Shown piece after piece: positions 42,064-50,335 of a stretch of DNA of 64,000 nt. Each line of letters begins with the position of its first letter. Positions within the stretch are counted from its first letter, which is position 1. The stretch covers positions 3,870,501-3,934,500 of the forward strand of contig NZ_CP023747.1 in NCBI RefSeq assembly GCF_008704995.1, written 5' to 3'. Origin of the DNA: Streptomyces nodosus. Lineage in GTDB: Bacteria > Actinomycetota > Actinomycetes > Streptomycetales > Streptomycetaceae. Under the pieces are notes generated by a model. It was not told the origin of the DNA. It was given only the letters and a program-made list of their open reading frames with translations, and did not search any database. The position numbers and the translations under genes are program-made.

Positions 42064-43517
42064 CCCAGGTGCTGGAGTTCAGACTGCCGGATCTCGGGGA
42101 GGGGCTGACCGAGGCCGAGATCGTCCGCTGGCTGGTCCAGGTCGGAGACGTGGTCGCGGTCGACCAGCCGGTCGTCGAGGTGGAGACGGCCAAGGCGATG
42201 GTCGAGGTGCCCTGCCCCCACGGGGGTGTGGTCACCGCCCGCTTCGGCGAGGAGGGCACCGAACTGCCCGTGGGCGCGCCGCTGCTGACGGTCGCGATCG
42301 AAGCCACGGCCGATGCGGCACCGGAGTCCTCCGGGAATGTGCTGGTCGGGTACGGCACCTCGGCGGCCCCCGCCCGCCGCCGCCGGGTCCGGCCGTCCCC
42401 GCCCGGCACCCGGCTCCCGGACGGAGCGTCCCGGACGGCCGGACGCGGTACCGCGGGGGCGTCGGCGGACCCGGGTCCCGCGCCCCTGCCCTCGTCCGAG
42501 GTGCTGACCTCCGCGGTGGCCCCGGGCGGCACACGGGGCCCCGCCGTCCCCGATCGCCATGACGGTCCCGTCGCGGTGATCTCCCCGCTCGTGCGCAGGC
42601 TCGCCCGCGACAACGGCGTGGACCTGCGCCTGCTGGCGGGTTCCGGTCCTGACGGGCTGATTCTGCGGGCGGACGTGGAGGACGTCCTCAGGACCGAGAC
42701 GGCCCGCGCCGGGGCGACCGCGGCCAGGGCGGCCACGGCGGCGGGCGCCGTGCGGGGCGCGGCCGGGGCACAGTCCGTGGAAGCGGCCTCCGGTGCGCTC
42801 GGCAAGGGCACCTCAGGGACGTCCGCCGCCGGCACCCGTGTGCCGCTCAAGGGCGTCCGCGGCGCCGTCGCCGACAAGCTCTCCCGGAGCCGGCGCGAGA
42901 TACCCGACGCCACCTGCTGGGTGGACGCCGACGCCACGGAGCTGATGCGGGCCCGGGCCGCGATGAACGCGGCCGGCGGGCCGAAGATCTCCCTGATCGC
43001 GCTGCTGGCCCGTATCTGCACCGCCGCGCTCGCCCGGTTCCCCGAGCTCAACTCCACCGTCGACCTGGAGGCCCGGGAGATCGTCCGGCTCCCCCAGGTG
43101 CACCTCGGTTTCGCCGCGCAGACCGAACGAGGACTCGTCGTCCCCGTCGTACGGGACGCGCACACACGGGACGCCGAGTCGCTGACCGCGGAGTTCGCCC
43201 GGCTGACCGAGGCCGCACGCACCGGGACGCTCACGCCCGGGGAGCTGACCGGCGGGACCTTCACGCTGAACAACTACGGGGTGTTCGGCGTCGACGGCTC
43301 CACACCGATCATCAACCACCCCGAGGCGGCCATGCTCGGTGTCGGCCGTATCGTCCCCAAGCCCTGGGTGCACGAGGGAGAACTGGCGGTGCGCCAGGTC
43401 GTCCAGCTCTCGCTCACCTTCGACCACCGGGTGTGCGACGGCGGCACGGCGGGCGGCTTCCTGCGCCATGTGGCGGACTGCGTGGAACAGCCGGCGGTGC
43501 TGCTGCGCACCCTGTGA
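42060..43517 (+). CDS. bkdC: Dihydrolipoyl acyltransferase E2 (first operon)
   Basis: 485-residue acyltransferase core. The lipoyl domain (about 1-78) has the lipoylated Lys in VEVETAKAMVEVP; the peripheral subunit-binding domain is VISPLVRRLARDNGVDLRLLAGSGPDG; the catalytic domain ends with FDHRVCDGGTAGGF, holding the His-x3-Asp active site. Two Ala/Gly/Pro-rich linkers separate the domains. It carries one lipoyl domain only. A strong terminator at 43548 ends the operon. It shares a regulator palindrome and an Lrp gene with E1 alpha. Confidence 0.93.
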   Translation: MTQVLEFRLPDLGEGLTEAEIVRWLVQVGDVVAVDQPVVEVETAKAMVEVPCPHGGVVTARFGEEGTELPVGAPLLTVAIEATADAAPESSGNVLVGYGTSAAPARRRRVRPSPPGTRLPDGASRTAGRGTAGASADPGPAPLPSSEVLTSAVAPGGTRGPAVPDRHDGPVAVISPLVRRLARDNGVDLRLLAGSGPDGLILRADVEDVLRTETARAGATAARAATAAGAVRGAAGAQSVEAASGALGKGTSGTSAAGTRVPLKGVRGAVADKLSRSRREIPDATCWVDADATELMRARAAMNAAGGPKISLIALLARICTAALARFPELNSTVDLEAREIVRLPQVHLGFAAQTERGLVVPVVRDAHTRDAESLTAEFARLTEAARTGTLTPGELTGGTFTLNNYGVFGVDGSTPIINHPEAAMLGVGRIVPKPWVHEGELAVRQVVQLSLTFDHRVCDGGTAGGFLRHVADCVEQPAVLLRTL

Positions 43518-43547
43518 ACCGCTGCGAGCCGGGCCCCTGACCGGACG

Positions 43548-43590
43548 CCCCTCGGCCGTGTGCGGGCTTTCCGCGCACGGCCGAGGGGCC
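43548..43590 (+). terminator. Strong terminator after first bkd operon
   Basis: 18-bp stem (43548-43565 with 43573-43590, ends GCCCCTCGGCC / GGCCGAGGGGC, one G-T pair) and a 7-base loop GGCTTTC, directly after the E2 gene. Confidence 0.88.
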
Positions 43591-43631
43591 CGGTGCCGAC
43601 ACCGCGTCATGCGACGCCCATACTCGATGGC

Positions 43632-44519
43632 ATGACCACCCAGGAGACCCCCGAGGGCTCCGGCACCGAGGAGTACGACGCCGTGGTGCTCGCCGGCGGT
43701 GCCGCCCGTCGGCTCGGCGGGGTCGACAAGCCCGGTGTGCGGATCGGCGGGCGAGCACTGCTCGACCGAGTGCTGGCGGCCTGCGCCGGCGCGGCCGTCA
43801 CGGTGGTCGTAGCCGACCCCAGGACCACCGCACGCCCCGTGGTCTGGGCCCGCGAGGAGCCGCCCGGCGCCGGACCGGTCGCCGCGCTCGACGCGGGACT
43901 GAGACGGAGCACGGCCGCCCGGGTCGTCGTGCTCTCCGCCGATCTGCCGTTCCTGGAGGAGGGGACGGTACGACGGCTGCTGGACGGCCTTCGGACGAGC
44001 GGCGCCGAAGGGGCCCTGCTCACCGACGCCGAGGGCCGCGACCAGCCCCTTGTCGCCGCATACCGCAGCGCCGCACTCCGTCGTGAGCTGGCACGGCTGT
44101 CCGGCGAGCACACCGGTCTCGACGGTCTTCCACTGCGGCGGCTGGTCGCCCGGCTGGGTCTCACCCGTATCTCCGACCCCGTCGCGTCCTTCGACTGCGA
44201 CACCTGGGACGACATCGCCACCGCCCGGTCACGTATCAGGGAGCATGGGCACGTGTTGGATGAATGGATCTCCGCAGTCAAGGACGAGCTGGGCATCGAC
44301 CTCGATGTCGACACCGACGTCCTTCTCGACCTCGCCCGCGACGCGGCGCACGGCGTCGCCCGCCCCGCGGCCCCGCTGACGACCTTCCTCGTCGGCTATG
44401 CGGCCGCCCGGACACAGGGCGGACCCGAGGCCGTGGCCGAGGCCGCCCGCAAGGCCGCCGACCTGGCTCTGCGCTGGGCCGACAAGGACACCGTCGAGGC
44501 CGAGCCGGACGCCGGATGA
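43632..44519 (+). CDS. MobA-type nucleotidyltransferase fused to DUF6457
   Basis: 295-residue bifunctional protein. The first 200 residues are a MobA/MoaE-style NTP transferase (VVLAGGAARRLGGVDKPGVRIGG binding loop; REEPPGAGPVAALDAGL; LSADLPFLEEGTVRRLL; EGRDQPLVAAYRS), adding GMP or a similar nucleotide to molybdopterin. The last 85 residues are a helical domain (LDEWISAVKDELGIDLDVDTD to RKAADLALRWADKD) of the DUF6457 type, here fused. ATG 43632 is chosen as start; the longer frame crosses the terminator. It overlaps moeA by four bases, supporting a cofactor-biosynthesis operon. Confidence 0.88.
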   Translation: MTTQETPEGSGTEEYDAVVLAGGAARRLGGVDKPGVRIGGRALLDRVLAACAGAAVTVVVADPRTTARPVVWAREEPPGAGPVAALDAGLRRSTAARVVVLSADLPFLEEGTVRRLLDGLRTSGAEGALLTDAEGRDQPLVAAYRSAALRRELARLSGEHTGLDGLPLRRLVARLGLTRISDPVASFDCDTWDDIATARSRIREHGHVLDEWISAVKDELGIDLDVDTDVLLDLARDAAHGVARPAAPLTTFLVGYAAARTQGGPEAVAEAARKAADLALRWADKDTVEAEPDAG

Positions 44520-46102
44520 CCGGGCGGGGCGCCCACGGACGCCTGGACGCCGAGGAACGCGATCTGGAGGAGGCCCTGGCCGTGGCCAACGAGACCGGGG
44601 ACCGGGGCCGTCCGCAGCAGGCCCGTCCGGCCCGTGCGCCGAAGGAGCGGAAGAAGCCCGAGGACCAGCACGACCTGGACCTCGACCAGGCCCTGGCGCT
44701 CGTCAGGGACCCGGATCCCCGGGGCCCCGAACCCGACCCGCCCGCCCCGGGCCCCCGGAAGGGGACGGCCCGGTCCGGACCTCGTTCCACGGGGAGCGAT
44801 GACACCGGCGGGCCCGTCCAGGAGAGCGACCCGGGTGCCGGACCTTCCGCCACCTCGACGCCGAAGCACCGCACCGGTCACCGGGCCACCCCCTGGCCCG
44901 AGGCCCGCGCCGTCGCCGAGCGCGTCGCCCGGTCCGTGCCACGCCGGGAGCCCGTCGACGTCCCCCTCGTTGCCGCCTTCGGCCTGGTGCTCGCCGAGCC
45001 CCTCGACGCCCTCACCGATCTGCCCTCCTTCGACACCTCGGCCATGGACGGCTGGGCGGTCGCGGGACCCGGCCCCTGGCACGTACGGGAGGAAGGGGTC
45101 CTCGCCGGGCACTCCGCGTCGGGGCCCCTCGAGGACGGTGAGGCCGTACGGATCGCCACCGGTGCCCGCGTCCCGCCGGACACCACCGCCGTACTGCGCA
45201 GCGAGCACGGGCGCATCGACGACAAGGGACGGCTGCACACCGCCCTCCCCCACGACCCCGGCTCCGCCCGTGCCGGGAGGACCCCCACGATCGCGCACGG
45301 TCAGGACATCCGCCCCCGCGGGCAGGAGTGCCACAGCGGTGAACAACTGCTTCCGCCCGGCACCCTGGTCACTCCGGCAGTGCTCGGACTTGCCGCGGCC
45401 GCCGGCTATGACACCGTGTCCGTGGTGCCCCGGCCTCGCGTCGATGTGCTGGTCCTGGGCGACGAGTTGCTCACCGAGGGCCGGCCCAGGGACGGGCTGA
45501 TCCGGGACGCGCTCGGCCCGATGCTGCCGCCGTGGCTGCGCACGCTAGGTGCCGAGGTGACGACCGTCCGGAGAGTGGGCGACGACGCCGAGACCCTGCA
45601 CCGGGCCCTCGGCTCCTCGAAGGCCGATCTGATCGTGACGACCGGCGGCACGGCCGCGGGCCCCGTCGACCATGTCCACCCCACCCTGAGCCGCCTGGGG
45701 GCCGCACTTCTGGTCGACGGTGTGCAGGTGCGCCCCGGCCACCCCATGCTTCTCGCGCGCCTTCGGGAGGACCAGCACCTCGTCGGTCTGCCCGGCAATC
45801 CCCTGGCGGCGCTCTCCGGTCTGTTCACGCTGGTCGAGCCGCTGCTGCGGGGGCTCGCGGGCCGCCTTCACCTCGAGCCGTATACGCTGCCGCTGAAGGA
45901 CGCCGTCCCCGGCCATCCGTACGACACCCGGCTCATCCCGGTCGCCGTGCGTGCCGACCATGCCGTGCCTCTGCACTACAGCGGCCCGGCCATGCTGCGC
46001 GGTATTGCCGCCGCCGACGCCCTGGCGGTCGTACCCCCGGCCGGCGCGCGCCCTGGACAGGAACTGGAACTCCTCCATCTGCCCTGGGCGTTGGCGGAGT
46101 GA
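44516..46102 (+). CDS. moeA: Molybdopterin molybdotransferase MoeA with N-terminal extension
   Basis: 528-residue enzyme inserting molybdenum into molybdopterin. The usual MoeA core begins near residue 125 (EARAVAERVARSVPRREPVDVPL) and includes FDTSAMDGWAVAG, VRIATGARVPPDTTAVLRSE, VDVLVLGDELLTEG, DLIVTTGGTAAG and HLVGLPGNPLAALSG. The preceding 120 residues are charged and low-complexity with two similar helices, DLEEALAVANE and DLDQALALVRD, absent from ordinary MoeA. ATG overlaps the MobA-fusion stop. Substrate-site residues in the core look intact. Confidence 0.9.
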   Translation: MTGRGAHGRLDAEERDLEEALAVANETGDRGRPQQARPARAPKERKKPEDQHDLDLDQALALVRDPDPRGPEPDPPAPGPRKGTARSGPRSTGSDDTGGPVQESDPGAGPSATSTPKHRTGHRATPWPEARAVAERVARSVPRREPVDVPLVAAFGLVLAEPLDALTDLPSFDTSAMDGWAVAGPGPWHVREEGVLAGHSASGPLEDGEAVRIATGARVPPDTTAVLRSEHGRIDDKGRLHTALPHDPGSARAGRTPTIAHGQDIRPRGQECHSGEQLLPPGTLVTPAVLGLAAAAGYDTVSVVPRPRVDVLVLGDELLTEGRPRDGLIRDALGPMLPPWLRTLGAEVTTVRRVGDDAETLHRALGSSKADLIVTTGGTAAGPVDHVHPTLSRLGAALLVDGVQVRPGHPMLLARLREDQHLVGLPGNPLAALSGLFTLVEPLLRGLAGRLHLEPYTLPLKDAVPGHPYDTRLIPVAVRADHAVPLHYSGPAMLRGIAAADALAVVPPAGARPGQELELLHLPWALAE

Positions 46103-46159
46103 GCTGCACGGCGTGAACGCGGCAGTATGACCCCGTCAGGGTCAGTCAGAGCGGGGAGT

Positions 46160-46173
46160 GTTTCACGTGAAAC
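46160..46173. other. parS: Perfect parS site
   Basis: GTTTCACGTGAAAC is the full parS palindrome with no mismatch. It overlaps the ribosome-binding site and start codon of the potassium-channel gene: GTG at 46167-46169 is inside it. Confidence 0.95.
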
Positions 46174-47264
46174 TTCCGGGCCGGGACGCGATGGCCCGTC
46201 AGCCCGACGAGCATCTCGTCACTCATCGGGTGAAGCTTCCCAGGAAGATGGTCCAGCGGCCGATACAACAGGTCGGCAAGCGGCTGGCGATGGCGCTTCT
46301 GGTCCTGGTCGTCACCGCACTGGTGGTGTGGGCCGACGGCAGCGGCTATCACGACAGCGCGGGCGGGCACTTCGGTCTGCTGGACGCCTTCTACTACGCG
46401 ACCGTCACCCTCTCCACGACCGGATACGGCGACATCACCCCGGTGAGCGACTCCGCCCGGCTCACCAATATCTTCGTCATCACGCCTCTGCGCGTGGTGT
46501 TCCTGATCATCCTGGTCGGCACCACCCTGGAGGTCCTCACCGAACGCACCCGGGAGGAATGGCGGCTGAACCGCTGGAGGGCGGCCTTGAGGGATCACAC
46601 CGTGGTTGTCGGATTCGGGACCAAGGGACGGTCGGCGATCCAGACCGTCTGCGCGACGGGCCTGAAAAAGGAACATGTCGTTGTGGTCGACCCCAGCTCC
46701 AAGGCCGTGGACGCGGCCATCGCCGAGGGCTATGCGGGCGTCATCGGTGACGCCACCCGCAGCGATGTGCTGCGCAGGGCCGAGGCACAGCGGGCCCGGC
46801 AGATCATCATCGCCACCCAGCGGGACGACACGGCCGTTCTGGTCACGCTGACCGCCCGCCAGATCAACCGTGCGGCGAAGATCGTGGCGACCGTGCGGGA
46901 GGAGGAGAACGCGCCGCTGCTCCGCCAGTCCGGAGCCGATGCCGTGATCACCAGTGCCAGCGCCGCCGGACGTCTTCTCGGCCTGTCCGTGCTCAGCCCC
47001 GCGGCCGCCATGGTGATGGAGGACCTCATTCAGCAGGGCAGCGGGCTCGATCTCGCGGAACGCCCCGTCACCAAGGCCGAGGCGGGCCGGACGGTACGGG
47101 AGCTGGACGACCTCGTGGTGAGCGTCGTCCGGGGGCACCGCGTGCTCGGCTTCGACGATCCGGCCCTCGGCACGCTCCAGTTGACGGACCGGCTGATCAC
47201 GATCGTCCGTGCGACGCCCAGTACCCGCGCGACCATGGACATGCGCCCCCTGCCGCGGGACTGA
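46167..47264 (+). CDS. TrkA-type potassium channel/regulator protein
   Basis: 365-residue ion-channel subunit with two transmembrane helices and a cytoplasmic RCK domain. The first helix is AMALLVLVVTALVVW (about 41-55); the pore helix and selectivity filter TTGYGD are at 84-89; the second helix is IFVITPLRVVFLIILVG. The RCK/TrkA-N domain starts at VVVGFGTKGRSAIQTV. Start GTG 46167 is chosen because GGGGAG stands eight bases before it; GTG 46158 (reading VFHVK) has no good ribosome-binding site. The parS palindrome lies over this start, so ParB binding might affect expression. A C-terminal TrkA-C-like region follows. Confidence 0.92.
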   Translation: MKLPGRDAMARQPDEHLVTHRVKLPRKMVQRPIQQVGKRLAMALLVLVVTALVVWADGSGYHDSAGGHFGLLDAFYYATVTLSTTGYGDITPVSDSARLTNIFVITPLRVVFLIILVGTTLEVLTERTREEWRLNRWRAALRDHTVVVGFGTKGRSAIQTVCATGLKKEHVVVVDPSSKAVDAAIAEGYAGVIGDATRSDVLRRAEAQRARQIIIATQRDDTAVLVTLTARQINRAAKIVATVREEENAPLLRQSGADAVITSASAAGRLLGLSVLSPAAAMVMEDLIQQGSGLDLAERPVTKAEAGRTVRELDDLVVSVVRGHRVLGFDDPALGTLQLTDRLITIVRATPSTRATMDMRPLPRD

Positions 47265-47302
47265 GGCGGCGCCGTCGCTCTTCCCCGGCTTGCTGCGAGG
47301 AG

Positions 47303-47316
47303 TAGCGTCCCCTTTA
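47303..47316 (+). promoter_or_regulatory. Leaderless promoter of the quinone oxidoreductase gene
   Basis: TAGCGT at 47303-47308 is seven bases before the ATG at 47316. The GAGGAG further upstream is too distant to serve as a ribosome-binding site. Confidence 0.5.
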
Positions 47317-48296
47317 TGTACGCGATCACGATTCCTGATCCCGGTGGACCCGAGGCGCTGGTGTGGAGCGAGGTCCCCGATCCCGTACCCGGCGACGGCG
47401 AGGTGCTGGTTGAGGTGGCGGCCGGTGCCGTCAACCGTGCCGACATCCTTCAGCGGGAGGGCCACTACGCCCCGCCGGCCGGTGCGCCCGCGTACCCCGG
47501 ACTCGAATGCTCCGGGCGGGTCGCCGCGCTGGGGCCCGGAGTCTCGGGGTGGGCCGTCGGCGACCAGGTGTGCGCGCTGCTCGCGGGCGGCGGTTACGCC
47601 GAGAAGGTGGCCGTCCCGGCCGGGCAGCTGCTGCCGGTCCCCGAGGGGCTCGAACTCCGGCATGCGGCCGCGCTTCCGGAGGTGACCTGCACGGTCTGGT
47701 CGAATGTGTTCATGATCGCCCATCTGCGGCCCGGTGACACGCTGCTGGTGCACGGCGGTTCCAGCGGTATCGGCACGATGGCGATCCAGCTGGCCAAGGC
47801 GGTGGGGGCGAAGGTCACGGTCACCGCGGGCACCAAGGAGAAGCTGGAGCGCTGCGCGGAACTGGGCGCGGATGTGCTGATCAACTACCGGGAACAGGAC
47901 TTCGTGGAGGAGATCCGGGAGGCCACGGCCGGTCAGGGCGCGGATGTCATCCTCGACAACATGGGCGCCAGGTACCTGGACCGCAATGTCCAGGCGCTCG
48001 CGGTGAACGGCAGGCTCGCGATCATCGGCATGCAGGGCGGGGTCAAGGGCGAGCTGAACATCAACACCTTGCTGCGCAAGCAGGCGGCGATCACGGCGAC
48101 CTCGCTGCGGGCGCGGCCGCTCGCGGAGAAGGCGGCGATCGTGGCGGCGGTGCGGGAGCATGTCTGGCCGCTGATCTCCTCCGGCCATGTCCGCCCGGTC
48201 GTCGACCGTGAGATTCCGATGGACCGGGCGGCCGAGGCCCACCGTGTGCTGGAGGAGAGCGGGCACATCGGAAAGGTGCTGCTGGTGGTGCCGTAG
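47316..48296 (+). CDS. NAD(P)H quinone oxidoreductase, zinc-independent MDR family
   Basis: 326-residue medium-chain dehydrogenase/reductase of the PIG3/QOR type. It begins MYAITIPDPGGPEALVW and has AGAVNRADILQREGHYAPP, the ECSGRVAALGPGVSGW element, the NADPH-binding LVHGGSSGIGTMAIQLAKAVGA and a C-terminal KVLLVVP end. The zinc Cys ligands of alcohol dehydrogenase are missing, so it is a zinc-free reductase of quinones or enones. It lies alone on the plus strand. The stop TAG is embedded in a 17-bp tandem duplication followed by a microsatellite. Confidence 0.93.
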   Translation: MYAITIPDPGGPEALVWSEVPDPVPGDGEVLVEVAAGAVNRADILQREGHYAPPAGAPAYPGLECSGRVAALGPGVSGWAVGDQVCALLAGGGYAEKVAVPAGQLLPVPEGLELRHAAALPEVTCTVWSNVFMIAHLRPGDTLLVHGGSSGIGTMAIQLAKAVGAKVTVTAGTKEKLERCAELGADVLINYREQDFVEEIREATAGQGADVILDNMGARYLDRNVQALAVNGRLAIIGMQGGVKGELNINTLLRKQAAITATSLRARPLAEKAAIVAAVREHVWPLISSGHVRPVVDREIPMDRAAEAHRVLEESGHIGKVLLVVP

Positions 48297-48411
48297 TCCT
48301 GCCGCTGCCGTAGTCCTGCCGCTGCCGCTGCCGCTGCCGCTGCCGCTGCCGCTGCCGCTGCCGCTGCCGCTGCCGCTGCCGCTGCCGCTGCCGCTGTCGC
48401 TGTCGCTGCCG
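48291..48411. repeat. 17-bp duplication plus (CCGCTG)n microsatellite
   Basis: CCGTAGTCCTGCCGCTG occurs twice in tandem (48291-48307 and 48308-48324), the first including the stop codon of the oxidoreductase. It runs into a hexanucleotide tract of period CTGCCG, perfect from 48316 to 48396 (13.5 units), with two TCGCTG variants and then CCG up to 48411. On the minus strand it would read CAGCGG. Likely slippage-prone. Confidence 0.95.
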
Positions 48412-48452
48412 GTGGCCCGGTTGGCCCGGTCGGGCCGGCCCCGGCGCGAGGG

Positions 48453-49358
48453 TCATTCCCGGCGCAGTCGCAGGGCGAGGAGCGCGAGCGCCAGACCGCT
48501 GCCGATGAGCATCAGACCGGTGGCGAGGGGCAGGATCTCCGACATCGATCCCGAGGGGGCGGCGGCCCGGGTGGGACCGGCGGCCTGCTGGGGCGGGGTG
48601 GGGGCGGCGGAGGCACCCGGAGGGTCCCCCGCGTCGGCGGACGCCACGGCCCCCAGATCCGGGTTTTCGCTGTCGCGGTCCGTCGGTTCCGGGGTGCCGT
48701 TCGCGGATGCCGTCGGGTCCTGGTCCGTGTAGACGGGCGGGTCCGCCTCGTTCTCCGGTTCGGGATCCGGCCGCCCCGGCCGCGGCCTGCCCACGCCGGC
48801 CCGGCTGCCCGCACGGGAGGGATCGGGTGAGGACTCGGACGGGGAGACGACCGGGTGTCTGTGGAAGCGCGGGTCCTCGGGGCCCGGAGGCCCGTGGTGC
48901 GAGCCGACGGACAGGTGTGAGGCGGCGAGGACGAGAGCGGGCGCGGCCGGTGCCGTGTCCCCGCGGGCGGCTGCCGTGCACGAGGTGTCCTCCAGGGCCC
49001 CCGTGCGGCCGGCCGCGACGGACGCCTCCGGCTCGGCGACGGGCGGTGCGGCGGACGCCGGGTGCCCGGCGGTGCGTATGGGGGGCGCGGGCGGTGCCGC
49101 GGAGACGGGGGCGGTCGACCCGCACCGGGAGACGGGCGCCGACCCGGCGGCCGCGTCGGAGGGCCCGGTGACCCGCATGGGCTGAACGGCGGACGAAGCG
49201 TGCCGGGCACCGTACGAAGGCCCGGTTCCCTGCCCGCCCGGCATGCCGTATGCGCAGGACGTGCCCGCGCCCAGCAGGGCCGCCGTGGTGAGCACCGGCG
49301 GCAGCAGGGCCGCTCGGAGCGTGCGGAACGCGGACGGCGTACACAGCCTTGGAGTCAC
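48453..49358 (-). CDS. Secreted Pro/Ala-rich surface protein with C-terminal LPLATG-helix tail
   Basis: 301-residue exported protein. Signal peptide from VTPRLCTPSAFRTLRAALLPP with hydrophobic VLTTAALLGAG, then a long low-complexity Pro/Ala/Thr/Asp-rich stalk with the charged segment DPEPENEADPPVYTDQDPT. It ends EILPLATGLMLIGSGLALALLALRLRRE: a hydrophobic helix and basic tail, with LPLATG in the place of a sorting motif, though it differs from the canonical LAxTG or LPxTG. GTG 49358 has a G-rich ribosome-binding site. Adhesin-like or regulatory role unknown. Two class E sortases are encoded 32 kb away. Confidence 0.75.
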   Translation of the reverse strand: MTPRLCTPSAFRTLRAALLPPVLTTAALLGAGTSCAYGMPGGQGTGPSYGARHASSAVQPMRVTGPSDAAAGSAPVSRCGSTAPVSAAPPAPPIRTAGHPASAAPPVAEPEASVAAGRTGALEDTSCTAAARGDTAPAAPALVLAASHLSVGSHHGPPGPEDPRFHRHPVVSPSESSPDPSRAGSRAGVGRPRPGRPDPEPENEADPPVYTDQDPTASANGTPEPTDRDSENPDLGAVASADAGDPPGASAAPTPPQQAAGPTRAAAPSGSMSEILPLATGLMLIGSGLALALLALRLRRE

Positions 49359-49565
49359 CTGGTGACCCCCCTCCCGTGGTCGGGCGGCACGATCGACGGC
49401 TTCAGCCTCACATGCACCGGGGCGACCGGCATCTCGGCCGCGCCCCCCGCACAGGGCGTGACGGCCCCGCCCCGCACCGGGCCGACGTCCCCGCCGGACG
49501 GACGCCGCGGGCCTGATCACCACCGTTCACCGAGGGCGCGTGACCGAGGTGCTCCACGGGTGCGC

Positions 49566-49578
49566 GACAATGGCCGCA
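49566..49578 (+). promoter_or_regulatory. Possible leaderless promoter of bpa
   Basis: GACAAT at 49566-49571 lies six bases before the ATG at 49578, no ribosome-binding site precedes it. The hexamer fits TANNNT only loosely. The divergent surface-protein gene must start in the same 219-bp gap. Confidence 0.4.
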
Positions 49579-50123
49579 TGGAGATGCCGAGGAACGAAAG
49601 GCCGTCGGAGAACGCCCAGAAGATCCTGGTCGTGGGCCAGGACGGGATGGCTCTCGGCGGCACCGCAGACGATGACTCCCGCGAGATCCCGGTGACGGAG
49701 CAGGTGGAGCAGCCCGCGAAGGTCATGCGCATCGGCAGCATGATCAAGCAGCTGCTGGAGGAGGTGCGTGCGGCTCCCCTGGACGAGGCGAGCCGACAGC
49801 GTCTGAAGGAGATCCACGCCAGTTCGGTGAAGGAGCTGGAGGACGGCCTCGCCCCCGAACTCGTCGAGGAGCTCGAGCGGCTCTCCCTGCCCTTCACCCA
49901 TGACGCGACCCCGAGCGACGCGGAACTGCGCATCGCCCAGGCGCAGCTGGTGGGCTGGCTGGAGGGCCTCTTCCACGGGATCCAGACCACGTTGTTCGCG
50001 CAGCAGATGGCCGCGCGGGCCCAGCTGGAGCAGATGCGCCGTGCCCTCCCGCCGGGCGTCGGCTCCCCGGACGGTGAGGAGGACCGCCGCGCGGGCGGCC
50101 GTGCGGGCGGACCGTACCTGTAA
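49578..50123 (+). CDS. bpa: Bacterial proteasome activator Bpa
   Basis: 181-residue helical ring-forming adaptor that opens the 20S proteasome gate without ATP. The core (VMRIGSMIKQLLEEVRAAPLDE to LQAQLVGWLEGLFHGIQTTLF) matches the DUF2587/Bpa family; the C-terminus ends GGPYL, comparable to the GQYL gate-opening motif of the mycobacterial protein. ATG 49578 is used; ATG 49584 is equally possible. The protein degrades misfolded proteins such as HspR in mycobacteria. The proteasome itself is not in the window. Confidence 0.93.
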   Translation: MEMPRNERPSENAQKILVVGQDGMALGGTADDDSREIPVTEQVEQPAKVMRIGSMIKQLLEEVRAAPLDEASRQRLKEIHASSVKELEDGLAPELVEELERLSLPFTHDATPSDAELRIAQAQLVGWLEGLFHGIQTTLFAQQMAARAQLEQMRRALPPGVGSPDGEEDRRAGGRAGGPYL

Positions 50124-50193
50124 GGGGCGGGGCCCCTCGTCCGCGGGGCGCGCGCCGCAGAACGTACCGCTCGGCGCGCTGCTCGGCGGACAC

Positions 50194-50263
50194 ACCACGA
50201 CGGTCGACTCACCACGACGGTCGACACATCACGAAGAAACTTCACGACGAAACTTCACGACGA
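50194..50263. repeat. Short tandem repeats before a terminator
   Basis: ACCACGACGGTCGAC is repeated at 50194-50208 and 50211-50225; AAACTTCACGACGA at 50237-50250 and 50250-50263. They lie between bpa and the terminator at 50264, in a non-coding gap. Confidence 0.7.
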
Positions 50264-50292
50264 AGGGGGTCCGGCACTCTGCCGGACCCCCT
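50264..50292. terminator. Bidirectional terminator between bpa and kinase
   Basis: 13-bp perfect stem AGGGGGTCCGGCA (50264-50276) with TGCCGGACCCCCT (50280-50292) and a CTC loop, shared by the convergent bpa and kinase genes. Confidence 0.88.
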
Positions 50293-50335
50293 CACCGTCG
50301 GTTCCGGGCGACTCCCCGGAGTGCGTCTTCGCGGC

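Noticed and set aside
44516..44900. Ubiquitin-interacting-motif resemblance of DLEEALAVANE / DLDQALALVRD
   Set aside because: Short Ala/Glu-rich helices are common by chance, and no ubiquitin system applies here.
46146..48266. 706-codon open frame on the minus strand
   Set aside because: Antisense to the channel and oxidoreductase genes, with typical GC-rich third-position shadow composition.
48316..48411. CRISPR-like array
   Set aside because: Six-base units with no spacers; it is a microsatellite.
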